Assembly: GCF_000006405.1 (NCBI RefSeq)
Contig: NW_003206680.1
Span: 19,371 to 83,370, forward strand
Reading direction: 5' to 3'
Source: Perkinsus marinus ATCC 50983
Taxonomy: Eukaryota > Perkinsozoa > Perkinsida > Perkinsidae
Length of the DNA stretch: 64,000 bases
The position numbers and the translations under genes are program-made. Positions 33,300 to 44,294 of this stretch are shown here, piece after piece (the stretch's first letter is position 1; every line of letters starts with the position of its first letter). The notes beneath the pieces are model-generated. The model had not been told where the DNA came from and did no database searches. It was given only the letters and a program-made list of their open reading frames with translations.

Positions 33300-33395
33300 G
33301 TAGTAATATATCCTTGCTCAGTAGAAGAAGTATTAGTATAAAGTCGCCTATAGACTTCGTAGCGATAGGTCGTCGGTTCGATTCCCACAGCCTGC
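33300..33395 (+). repeat. tRNA-like sequence
   Basis: TATTAGTATAAAGTCG (D-arm-like) and GTCGGTTCGATTCCCAC (T-arm); 65 bp before a start codon. Confidence 0.55.
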
Positions 33396-33460
33396 ATTTT
33401 TCCATCATATTTAGGACAACTTTCTCGAATAAGTTATTTTGCCAAGTAGTAGTGCCCCTA

Positions 33461-33754
33461 ATGGTCCTTCCCATGCCCTCACGAGACGCCTCCAACTCCC
33501 TCGCCCTTCCTCAGGGGAAGGCAGTGGTCACTTTGCGATATTGCGTCATCACTCTATGGGTCCTCGTTCCCTTCCGATTTGTATTACTAATGGAGGTACT
33601 CATTTTAGTATAGGTTTTCGATCAGGTAACTAGCGGTTGGAGGATCCTAGACCTTATTGGTATCCTCTTGTTGAGTATTATCGGTACGGTACTCCTTCGA
33701 GAGGATCCTGTGATGAGGCCCTTCTCAGAACGCCTATTGGCATGCTTAGGCGAG

Positions 33755-33814
<60 letters not shown>

Positions 33815-34327
33815 TTCCTTTTGCTACTCAGTCCTGTGGTCCCGGCGGCAGTATGTGTCTGATGCCCTTTGGGATGATATGTGGTATTAGCTGCATCTTC
33901 GACCTGTTAACCTTCATCACTGTCCTCACCAAGACGATCTCCTACTCCTTCACTGGCATGCCTCTATTCGCCACTCTGGTCTTTGGCATCAGCGTCATCA
34001 CGGAGGTAGTAATAACAACAACATCAACCATTTACGCCCAAATTCATCATTTTACTATAGGAATATTTTTATATATATGTATAGTTATTCATCATTCTAG
34101 GTCTCGCTTTACTCATTCACTCCACTACTTTTCGCTCTAAATATCCAGTCATGAATTAGAGCCTTACCATAAATCCGACATTTCGAGAATCCCTTTAGGC
34201 CATCGCGGCTTACAACGTCTACCTCGTAATGAGTATATTACAAGGCGAACAACAACAGCAGCAAAGCGAGTCCTCTCGACCCCCTCCCTTTGCCCAGCCG
34301 CTATACACAGCTCAGTACCACTGTTAA
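33461..34327 (+). CDS. Four-helix membrane protein of unknown function, four exons, 192 aa
   Basis: Exons 33461-33595, 33614-33754, 33832-34005, 34199-34327, all phase 0. Hydrophobic segments: TLRYCVITLWVLVPFRFVLL, ILDLIGILLLSIIGTVLL, GMICGISCIFDLLTFITVL and LFATLVFGISVI; the tail is Gln/Ser/Pro rich and ends AQYHC. Intron 1 is only 18 nt (33596-33613) and contains an in-frame TAG if retained; removing it joins the frames. Intron 2 is mostly a GTA microsatellite whose repeat supplies the GT donor. A tRNA-like sequence ends about 65 bp before the start codon. The topology suggests a small polytopic membrane protein; function unknown. Confidence 0.6.
33755..33813. repeat. GTA trinucleotide microsatellite as intron
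   Basis: Begins at the donor itself (GAG|GTAGTAGTAG) of the four-helix protein's second intron. Confidence 0.9.
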
Positions 34328-34786
34328 ATCGATCAAAAACCTTTAGGAGCATGTCAGGTACAGACCGCAACAACAAGAGGGTGACGAGGAAGCGGCCCAT
34401 GAGGGTCATCCCGCTGGGGGAGCCTTCGTGCCCTTCCAAGGCTCTGGCACTAGACTGGGGGAGTAGTAGCAGTATAATGACTCTTTTTACATGGTTTCGA
34501 AATATTTTCAATATACTCGTGAAGTGCGGTGTTGTACGAAAGATCCCTCCATTACTTCTATAACCACGATGGAAATATCCTTCCGGCTGCGCAAAACGGG
34601 TAACGTCGTGGTTGAGGCTCCTCTCCTTACTATCTAGGCTGGGTTGAAATTGGAGTATATGAATACGATCACACCAACGCCTCCATCCGGGGCATCATAA
34701 ACATCTCTTTGGCAGAAGCGTCGGTGCTCCCCTATCATGTTTCGTCGTTCATTCGAACGAAAGAGTTACTATTCACGCGCATAACT

Positions 34787-35209
34787 ACACCATTTCCCGT
34801 GCAAGTTTGACAAGTGAGCAGACAAGAATGACAATGTTACCATCAAGAGTGGCAATGAGAATCCAAGTTTGTCACAATTCAATTCTGTTACAATCAAGTT
34901 TGACTCTGAGAATTCAAGTATGTCACAATCGAGATATGTTACCATCAAGATTGACAATGAAAATCCAAGTTTTTCAAAGTTCAGTTGTATTACAATCAAG
35001 TTTGACACTGAGAATTCATGTTTGACACCGGCAGAATATATCACAGTCAAGAATGACAATAAACCATACAAGTTTGACAATACGCATCCAAGTCTGACAC
35101 TTCAACTCGACATGTTGACATTCGGTTTAAACTGATTGTCCACTTGAGAATCACACGCATTACATAGTCTTGTCTGCTCACTTGTCAAACTCGCACGGGA
35201 AATGGTGTA
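34787..35209. mobile_element. Non-autonomous element with 41-bp terminal inverted repeats
   Basis: Left end TACACCATTTCCCGTGC, continuing through AAGTTTGACAAGTGAGCAG, is matched in reverse complement by the right end, with one mismatch over about 41 bp. The 340-bp interior is a degenerate direct repeat around CAAGTTTGACACTGAGAATT. No coding capacity. No clear target-site duplication. Confidence 0.7.
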
Positions 35210-35349
35210 CACTGACCACCGCTCCTCGACTAGTATGGAGGGCTCGACACAGATTTTAGAGACGAGGAACTAGCTGTGGGGATGGTAGAGAGGGCACTAG
35301 CTTGTGATCCAGTTATAAAGATGATCATTAAGTTCACCTTGTGCATATT

Positions 35350-36420
35350 ATCCCACACTGGAGTCAACACAAGTCCATACCGAGCACCGAAAGTTGGTAT
35401 AAATGGTAAGAACGAAGTAGTAGTAATAGGAATGTACAAAGAAGAGGAAATAGAAACAGTATTAGACGGCGAAACCCGAGTTCACTGGATGATAATCTCG
35501 GAACAGCTTGCAAACAAATTTTCTCAAGGTAAATCTTATCGACCCCGGTCGACCTTGGGTGAAGGATTCCGTCCGACTCCTTCCACGAGGAGCACTACTA
35601 CTCCTACCACTTCCACGATTGCGCACAGCGAAGAATATCTTTGCTACAATAAAGACGATAATGCCCATAACAAAGATACGGAATAGGTCCATGAAGAGCA
35701 ACCACGGCATCGACAACACCTCCGGGGACCTCAGCCGTGTGATTCCAATCATACCGCTCCTCCGTGAACTTTCAATCGGTGTCGGGGATGGCTCCAACTC
35801 CGTTGGCAGGAACCAAAGCCTAGCGTCCCCTCCAACCACCTCCCGATGGCAATCGTGTTGGTTATATACATAACAAGAGCCCGCTAGCTCCGGCTCGTGT
35901 TCAAGCCACTTGAATATAGAATAGTGGCCCGACCAAGCCAGATACTTACACTGAGCCAGTGTGACACGTTCCCTCTTGAAAGCTGGTGAGCTCACACAGT
36001 CAGTAGTGCCTTCCAAGGCTACCCACTGTCGCATTGGTAGGAAGAAAATAGACGGCAACATAGAAGAGTCTACTTCTTCACTCAAACTGTCAACGGCAGC
36101 GGGGACGACCGACTTCGGGTCGCCGCATTCAAATTCGTCATAGTCGTATCCATCACTACCCCGACACACCATGCACCTTTCAAAAGATACTTCTCAAGGC
36201 CGATGAGCAAATACATTACCTATTCTCCTCCAATGATGAAGACGGCCTCCAGTCGAATTGAATGCCGCAAACGCCAGAACGTGTGTCGCTATGGTCGGGA
36301 AGTAAATCATAGGTTCGTAATATATGGTTGGAGAACTCCGGGGCCCATTGTAGTGGCGTTAACGCATACCTATCCGAGACGATGTGGCCGAGGTGTGGTA
36401 TGACACTTACTCATTCTGAA
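35350..36420 (-). CDS. Cys-rich membrane protein, copy B of the tandem unit
   Basis: Main exon 35525-36172 reads MVCRGSDGYDYDEFEC, then TLAQCKYLAWSGHY and GSCYVYN, followed by a Pro/Ser-rich stretch, a membrane helix (FVMGIIVFIVAKIFF) and a basic Arg/Ser tail. An upstream exon ends at about 36227 with SDTRSGVCGIQFDW and joins in phase across a 50-nt intron, putting the first Cys residues before the MVCRGSDG segment. Spaced Cys with TLxQCK resembles PAN/apple-type extracellular modules; this is impression only. A paralogue lies at 39990-40870. It follows GT31 copy B and could be a C-terminal extension of it, but I saw no convincing linking splice. Confidence 0.5.
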
Positions 36421-36499
36421 GGTCCTCCCCACCCAACCACATAGGAGAATAACACATGTTGTTGACTGGGATCACTTTCTCTGCCAGAGGAGATATCTA

Positions 36500-39400
36500 A
36501 CATACCTTGGAAGTAAGATACGGAATAGGTCCGAAATAGTACCGTATTCGAAAGAGAGGAAACCCAACAATCGTCGCCAAACAACTCCATCCTTCTCTGG
36601 CGTACCCGATGAAGGAACGGTGGGACGTAATGGTCAATTACTAAATCACGGCCACCCCTGAGAGGAATCAAGTCGTCTACTCCAGCGAAAAGATATTTTC
36701 GTGCCAAAATACTGCACGAGCGATATTATAGTTCAGCAGAGAAACATAAAATCTCCGGATGGTGCCTCGTCTCCACCCAACGACCAGAACTTACAGATCG
36801 TTGATGGTGTCAACGCAGTCTAATGCACAGCCACACTCGGGAGCTGCAAACCCCACAGGCATGTCGATTCGGCGGTAACTGGGAAAAAGAGGAAGAGGAT
36901 GGTGGTAAAGGTAGTAGTAGTTGTTATTACTCCAACGCCATAAGCCATGCTCCGACTCCGACATCTTCATGTGTCCATGACTTTAGCTGTAAGGGTGGAT
37001 GGGCTAAGTATTTAGCGAGGTCATACGATATAACATAACCACCTCCTGAAGGGACTATAAAGATGAGTAACATCTTATTATTACTACCTTGGGCATTCCA
37101 TGGATACTGAGTAAGGCCCGTCATCTTGGTGAACTCACCATCGAACCTACGACAAACCATAACGACTACTACCGCGTGTGCGATGCGCTCTAGCAGGACT
37201 TATACGACACGTGGTATTTTCATCTTGACGTGTATCACAAGCATGAAACTACGGCGCACGCGTTCATCCCAGATAAACCCTGGGGCACGAGCTATGATAT
37301 TTTCGATTACGAAGCCTCTCAGTGGGGCAATGAGTAATAGAAGTCGTTAACGGACCAAGCGACAACACAACACGGTGAGCCGAACAACAGGCTAGCTCAA
37401 TTATCCAACCAGTTCTGAACCACCTTGACAGATCCAGCAAGGATGTAACCATGTGGAACAGTGATACCGCACTTATCCAACAGTGATAGTGTTGGGAAGA
37501 CATGAGTCTGAAGCACCGGCTTCCAAGCGGCACCTAGTTACTAGCGTAGAATGAGCGAAACTTCTCACGACAGTGTTGTCAAGTCCTTGTGGAGCATTCG
37601 AATATGATACTAGAGAAACACTTTTTACAGACCACAGACCAATTATAACCGAATTGCTTGACACCGGCCACCAGAGACGGCCATCTCAACTATAGTACCG
37701 CATCTGCCTTGATTATTCTCTGTCAACAAACCTCACCAGTCCTTGGTTTGTCTGTCTGTAACCTTGAGCCGCAGAGATGCCCTACTTGTGGGACAAGATT
37801 GTGTAACGGGCATCCATTGCGGGAAGGTATATCTCCCGTCCTAGTATAATGCCTATCCTCGGCGGATTGGTAGCACCGAGTGGTGCGGCACCTCTAGCGC
37901 TTGGGGGACCAGTTGCAATACAGGCCAGATAGTAGTCACACTCACAGGCCTTGGCGCAAGGTAGCGCACAGTCTAGGAGGCCGCCAGCTCCCGCAAGATG
38001 TGACCAAATGATGTTTCCGGGGCTCCAATCGGCACCTGCACTATCCCATCCCATATTAACGAATCTGTCCCCTTCCTTAGATGAGCTGCAGCCATCCCGC
38101 GGTCGAATATCACCTTAACCACGAAGCCTGGTGCCCCAGCGGCGAGAAGGTCAGAGCTAAGGCCAGCATACACAACTAACCGATTGCCACTCAATGAGAA
38201 GCGAACCATGGGTAGATAGTCAGCCTCACCCTGACGGAGCTCAATTACGATGGCGGCTCCCTCGGAAGATGGCCCTCCACCACATTGGGGGTCCAGCCAG
38301 TCTCTTTACCCGAGGATTCACATCCAAGCTGATCATATGGGTTGCAAATGACATTGGCAATAGGCCAGTTTATTGACCGGGAACCCGACCGGCACGCTCC
38401 AAAGATGGTGGCTCATGGAAGAAGGTCTACGGCTGGCATTTTGTGCTACGAGTGAAGTCCGCACAAGTCGAGCAGCTCAGATACTGTTATGACTGCTTTA
38501 ACTGTTGGCCGGGTCACTATCATGATGAGGCGATTGCAACGTGATGATAAGGGAGTAACAGGAAAGTTGCCAACTTCAAGTTGGAACGTTTCCGGTGCGT
38601 GAAAAAAGAAGATAATGGGTGACAGAGTACAAGCCGAGAGTCGGTCGCGTCACCCTTCAGGTGACGCTTACCTCAAACCCCGCCACTGGACTCGTGTAAT
38701 CAAAAGAAGTAAATAAACTCAATTTATATACTATTGTTGTTCACAGTTTATCAAAGTGATCGAATCATCGAGTGAAACTGCCGAGTCGCACAGCACCGCA
38801 TTGAACCCACTTCTACTATTATCATTACCATTTATGGTCCTTATCCTCAGGTTCCCACATCACTGGTGCATGCCGAAAGGACCCTGCATACACTGGATCA
38901 CCATTCCACATATTCTCCTTATCAAAGAAATCCAATAACCTGCAATAACCACTCCCCTTTCTTGCCATACCACACTTCCCTCACTTCTCAACATGTACGT
39001 AGCTGTCCGTATCCGCCTTCAGTACAAGACGGAACCTATAAGAAACAGTAGAGGTCCGGAAGAGGAACAGGATACGCCCGCCTAGTTACTACCGGCCTAA
39101 CCGATCCACCGCCTCTCTGAACGATAAGCGAACCTTGGTGCCGAGAGCATCGTAGCGATCAACAAAGTCGGACGGTAGGGTGATGATATCATCTGAGATG
39201 ATGTGGCGGAGGAGTGGTATGATAATGATGATAGTGGTGGTTGGATTATTACCGAATTGCTTCATCTCGGCCATAGCTGTATCCCTAGTGGAGTTATCTG
39301 GATAATGTGCACCAACAGTGAATAGTAATTTAATGCTTCGTAGACCAACATGGTTATTCTGATGATGATGATTAGCATTAATACTATTGCCACTACTACT

Positions 39401-39651
39401 ACCTGCTCATGTCCCCTCAATTGCCGAGCCCATCCATCTCTAACAGCACACCTCCTCGAGAACTCCGTAATATGGCTCGGTATTACTATAACCAAATCCC
39501 AATCATACGTCTGTCCTCCATCACCCTTTAATATGGTATTCCCTTCAAAGGCGGACTGTTGTTGTTGCTCTTGTACAGCAACACAAAGATTGGTAAGTAA
39601 TAATAGTAATAGAAACAAACGACTATGACAACCGACGAGGCGGTCAGCCAT
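36500..39651 (-). CDS. GT31 beta-1,3-galactosyltransferase-like protein, copy B
   Basis: Type II Golgi glycosyltransferase of family GT31. The start (39651) gives a signal anchor (SRLFLLLLLLTNLCVAV) and a luminal domain: DLVIVIPSHITEFSRRCAVRDGW, IKLLF-like segment, MAEMKQFDDIITLPSDF, VRLSFREAV, the DXD-bearing KADTDSYVHV, FRHAPVMWEPEDKDHKW, LTQYPWNAQGGGYVISYDL, HEDVGVGAWLMALD, then Cys-rich GFAAPECGC and a C-terminal VIDHYVPPFL with ELFGDDCW. Exon 1 is 39403-39651. The YPWNAQ|GGGY junction removes an intron that otherwise reads as hydrophobic coding. A 1.6-kb insertion (37174-38807) in the intron after KDHKW is absent from copy A. The 3' end is approximate. Confidence 0.85.
37174..38807. mobile_element. 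1.6-kb insertion in an intron of GT31 copy B
   Basis: Copy A reads straight through at the matching site (near 41990), whereas copy B has about 1.63 kb extra. The insert has a minus-strand frame (about 37980-38270) with protein-like composition (RLVVYAGLSSDLLAAG, TDSLIWDGIVQVPIG), closed upstream by a stop. It also shares an 18-bp sequence with 22443-22460. Probably a decayed transposable element; the family is not recognised. Confidence 0.5.
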
Positions 39652-39989
39652 TGCGAGGGACAAAGGAACCACTAATATACCACACCTTCGCCATCTCTTC
39701 TTATCATAACGCAAGTGGCATACGACTGAGACACTCCTGACCAGCGACTGACGATATACAAGAGAGACCACAACCAGCAACGAGCAACACTTCAGCTGTT
39801 GGAGAATAGGAGTAGTAGTAGTAGACTTAGGGGTTATACCTCCATAGTAGTACGTAGACAGAAAGATGCTATTAAGGAGAATGACGACCAGTGATGGTCA
39901 CAGGAGATGTAACTATTATTATCATGATGATGATGAAGCACTGAAGGATAGCTATGATGGGGTTGTTAGTTGAAGCACATACACAGATG

Positions 39990-40870
39990 CACTACAAATT
40001 AAAGTAACTACGACGACTAGTATACAAATCCCACGACGAAGGCACGAAATATCTTGAGGGTATGCGTGGTAAGATACGGAATATGCCCGCTTTGTGGACA
40101 GCATCATAGACAGGATAGAAAGGTGATAGTCTGCCCAGCATAGGAACAATGACCGTCAACATAGCTGCAGTTATCCCAGCCAAGCCGACCCCGACGAGTA
40201 ACAGCGTCACAGTCTTCAAACATGAGTAAGTACACTTACTGCTACCGGCATTTCGTCGAATTTGGACTGCTGCTATAGACGACTCCACAGGTAGTCGTTG
40301 GTGACGCTCATCACGACGGAAGAAGATCTCCGTCCCTTCGTCTCTGCTGGCGGCAAGTCCTTCTTGTGTCGTCGTTGTCTCCCCACTATACACCCGACAC
40401 ACTCCTCGAGCACCTTCGTCACCATCAGGAGTCCAACCTATCACTGCTGCTGCTGTTACGCCGACGCTCCTCCTCCCAGTCTGCGGGTATCTCCCCAACT
40501 CTTTGCATTGGGACAGTGTAAGTCCTGTCCGTACCAACCAAGGGACGTGGCGAGTAGTAGAGGAGGAGTTCACATCCACCCGAATCCATTCCTCATCATC
40601 ATCACTAACAGTTCGATGAGGAGCACACTCTAGTTGGTCATAAAGACATCCATCGCTACCACGACATACCATCATATCGGACCTGATAACGCCACAAACC
40701 CATCCACCCAGGTTCGAACCCTGGCCCCGTCACTATTACTCATCTCGTCCCATAAAAGGGACGCTACCTCTACTGAGGAAGTGACTCGCCGTAACGTTAT
40801 CATCGGCGGTGGGAGGCCCCCAGGCAAAGTCAATAGCGCACACACCCGATCGAGTATCCGAGTGGTCATC
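39990..40870 (-). CDS. Cys-rich membrane protein, copy A of the tandem unit
   Basis: Paralogue of the protein at 35350-36420. The main exon starts MMVCRGSDGCLYDQLEC (40675), then TLSQCKELGRY, GVCRVYSG, and a membrane helix (LLLVGVGLAGITAAMLTVIV) before a short tail. The upstream exon (about 40780-40870) reads LDDHSDTRSGVCAIDFAW, parallel to copy B. The intron between them contains the perfect T-arm at 40702-40722. It sits directly 3' of GT31 copy A, so the pair duplicated as a unit. Confidence 0.5.
40702..40722 (+). repeat. Perfect tRNA T-arm in an intron
   Basis: CCAGG-TTCGAAC-CCTGG, 5-bp stem and 7-nt loop with a perfect B-box; in the intron of Cys-rich protein copy A. Confidence 0.6.
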
Positions 40871-41114
40871 CAGGAGAGCCTCCTCCCCGAACGCCATCAA
40901 CGGGCTGAAATGGTACCTGGACGACGATGGTATGGTACTGACAACTACAGAGTTAATGTTTCACACGAGGCATATCCTAGGTTCAACAGTGGAAGATTCA
41001 AAATAGGCCCGTTTCAATACACCTACCGATGGTTGAGTACCCCCATCACAGTGGGAGGATAAGCTCGTCTATCACCCAGCAACACGTCTGACGGCAGCAC
41101 AGCCTGGCAAACAT

Positions 41115-41133
41115 GTCTCTAGTCCCCTCCTCT

Positions 41134-41194
<61 letters not shown>

Positions 41195-41201
41195 GCTACT
41201 G

Positions 41202-41260
<59 letters not shown>

Positions 41261-41261
41261 G

Positions 41262-41314
<53 letters not shown>

Positions 41315-42983
41315 GCTACTGCTACTACTGCTACTGCTACTGCTACTGCTACTGCTACTGCTACTGCTACTGCTACTGCTACTGCTACTGCTACTGCTAC
41401 TACTACTACTACTACTACTACTACTGCTACTGCTACTGCTACTGCTACTGCTACTGCTACTGCTACTAGTACATCATTCTTCTCAGGAGTCCAACAAGAA
41501 TCACCGAATAATTCGTATCGTCGTTCTCGCCAACGTTGAAGATATTCTGGTACGTAATGGTCGATCACGGGCTCCCTACGACAGCAACCCTCAATTTCGT
41601 GGCGCGCGGTAAAATCCTAGATAGTACGTTATGCTGGACCCAGACCAACACTCAGCTCCACAGCCGCACTCCGGCTCGGCGAAGTTGACAGGCATGTCGA
41701 TTCGTTCATGGCTGAGGGAGAAGATGGTGGTAGAGGTAGTAGTTATTATTACTCCAACGCCATAAGCCATGCTCCAACTCCGACATCTTCATGGGTCCAT
41801 GACTTTAGCTGCAAGGGCGGATGGGCTAGGTATTTAGCGAGGTCATATGATATAACATAACCACCTCCTGAAGGGAATATAAAGAGGAGTAACATCTTAT
41901 TATTACTACCTTGGGCATTCCATGGATACTGAGTAAGGCCCGTCATCTTGGTGAACTCACCATCGAACCTACAACTAACCATTACGACTACTACTACCTA
42001 CTACTATCATTACCATTTATGATCCTTATTCTGAGGTTCCCACATGACTGGTGCATGTCGAAAGGACCCTGCATAGACCCTCTCCTTATTCCACATGTCA
42101 TGCTGATCCAAGAAGTCTAAGAGTCTATCCACATGGACGTAGCTATCCGTATCGGCCTTCAGGAGCAAACGGAACCTTACAGAACCAACAACTCCGTCAT
42201 CGAGTATACCGATGCGGGAAGTGAGAGAGGTGTGGTATTAAAAAAGATAAGGACACACGGAGTAAGGTGCGCATTGAAGACGATAATTATCAAGGAAAGT
42301 CGATGGAAGGTGACACATATGTTGATAAAAGGACGGCGTTTGCGTTAAGTCTTGGACGTTATGATGGATAAGATCATCATGACTGTGAATGGTGGTCGTG
42401 ATGCTCTCTACTGTTACTACCTGCCGAAGAGATCCACAGCCCTTTGGAAGGACAGTCTAACTTTAGTTCCGAGGGCATCGTAACGGTCCTCGAACCACTC
42501 GGGGAGTTGTATGATGTCGCCTGAATGTGGTGATGTGGCGGAGGAGTGGTATGATAATGATGATGGTGGTGATTGGATTATTACCGAATTGCTTCATCTC
42601 GGCCATAGCTGTATCCCTAGTGGAGTTATCTGGATAATGTGCACCAACGGTAAATAGTAATTTAATGCTTCGTAGACCAGCACGGTTATTCTGATGATGA
42701 TGATTAGCATTAATACTATTACCACTACTACTACCTGCTCATGTCCTCTCAATTGCCGAGCCCATCCATCTCTAACAGCACACCTCCTCGAGAACTCCGT
42801 AATATGGCTTGGTATTACTATAACCAAATCCCAATCATACGCCTGTCCTCCATCACCCTTTAATATGGTATTCCCTTCAAAGGTGGACTGCTGTTGTTGC
42901 TCTTGTACAGCAACACAAAGATTGGTAAGTAATAATAGTAATAGAAACAAACGACTATGACAACCGACGAAGCGGTCAGCCAT
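41115..42983 (-). CDS. GT31 beta-1,3-galactosyltransferase-like protein, copy A
   Basis: Near-identical to copy B through the first exon (42735-42983, signal anchor and DLVIVIPSHITEF). Later exons give NNRAGLRSIKLLFTVGAHYP, MAEMKQFGDIIQLPEWF, KADTDSYVHVDRLLDFLD, FRHAPVMWEPQNKDHKW, FDGEFTKMTGLTQYPWNAQ, GGGYVISYDL, HEDVGVGAWLMALDHERID, NFAEPECGCG, and VIDHYVPEYLQRWRERRYEL. The last junction is a problem: donors before 41610 are all phase 2, while the acceptor at 41591 leads to the VIDHYVP frame only from phase 0, so this copy may be frameshifted. The 3' end runs into a 330-bp trinucleotide repeat. Confidence 0.8.
41139..41468. repeat. TAC/TGC trinucleotide microsatellite
   Basis: About 330 bp of TAC with blocks of TAC-TGC alternation, at the 3' end of GT31 copy A. 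The long Val/Ala frame across it is an artefact if it is intronic, as the GTAGCAGTAG at its minus-strand start suggests. Confidence 0.9.
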
Positions 42984-43249
42984 TGTGAGGAACAAAGGAA
43001 CTACTTACGTATGCATGAGTTGTCTGCCGTTTTGTCTGTCGTAATTTGACTTTTCTAAGTATATCTTACGATGATACTTTATAATCGTCGGGTGTGCGTC
43101 AGTTCAGCGTTTTAACACGTGTATAAACGGCTCATTTCTCGTATTCGGCAACTTGTAATGGAGCGTTGTACCAGACCTTCTTGGTAGAGCCTACAGTAGA
43201 TGACAAAAATGGCAATGCCCAGGCGTTTATTACCAGGGACTGGTGGACA

Positions 43250-43660
43250 GTAGGGAAACGACTGAGACCCATCTTGGGGCTGTGGCATATCTGCCCCGCC
43301 AGGAGATATTGATTGCACTGGGGCATATTTAGGGGCTGTGGCATATCTACCCCGCCAGGAGAGAACACTGAGGCATATCGTGGGGTTGTGGCATATCGGC
43401 CTCGCCAGGAGAAATTCATTGCATTGAAGCATATCTTGAGGTTGTGGCATATCCGTCCCGCCAGGAGAAGTTGAATGCACTGGGGCATATTTTGGGGTTG
43501 CGACATGTTCACCCCGCGAGGAGGAATTGATTGCCTTGAGGCATATCTTGGGGCTGTGGCATATCCGCCCCGCCAAGAGAAATTGATTGCATTGAGGCAT
43601 ATCCAACACACCAGTGGGCAACACACCAGTGGGCAACACACCAGTGGGTGCGGGATGAAA
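43250..43660. repeat. About 60-bp minisatellite, seven imperfect units
   Basis: Repeats of CCCGCCAGGAGAAATTGATT followed by TGGGGTTGTGGCATATC-type sequence, ending with three copies of CACCAGTGGGCAA. Both strands stay open by chance of composition. It lies between GT31 copy A and the transporter. Confidence 0.85.
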
Positions 43661-44294
43661 GAATAACTAACAATAACAGTTCATACCAATTGACATACTT
43701 AACTCCAACTCACTCAGCCACGAAACATCACATCCGGCATTAATAGAACCCGAAGTGCAATAATAGGACCGATGAGGCAGTACAATGCTTGGGCTGGAAG
43801 TTCATTGCAATGGCTATTTCTCAGAAGGAGGTCCAGTTATCCTGCCGACAGAACATGAAGCTCCAGTTCTCTAACTCTCGTTTTGGATGTTCTTAGATCT
43901 TTCTGTTAGATTATACAGTACTACTACAATTATGATTTATTCTCTTCGTTCTGAACTTGGGACCAGGTTGTGTGCCCAGTCATCGAGCGTGAGTGTCTCA
44001 ACAGAAGTTATTCATAGACATCAGAAACATCTCACAATATCTTTCCGCTAATGGGTTGCTAACCGGCTTACAAGAGTGGATCCTGCGAGGTGCCGATGAC
44101 CGATCCTGAACCGCAGCTACCTATCTTATCAGCGGTATACGCTTGTGTGCTGGAACACAATAAGTGTACTAGCGTAAGGATATAATAGGAAAACTGCCAT
44201 CGATGAATAGGGCACTCGCGAGGGGGGAAGAAGTCACGTTTGTCCTGATTGCAGTTTTAACAGGGGTTGGATCCCCTATTCGTTGACAGTCACT

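Noticed and set aside
34800-35130. CRISPR array
   Set aside because: The direct repeats are degenerate, spacer-free and enclosed by 41-bp inverted repeats, in a eukaryotic genome.
36517-36540. The shared AAGATACGGAATAGGTCC motif as a trans-spliced leader
   Set aside because: It does not match the dinoflagellate/perkinsid leader as I know it and sits at intron starts, not upstream of start codons.
41113-41568. Tyr/Cys and Val/Ala homopolymer frames
   Set aside because: Simple repeat translation; only VIDHYVPEYL at the minus-strand start belongs to GT31 copy A.
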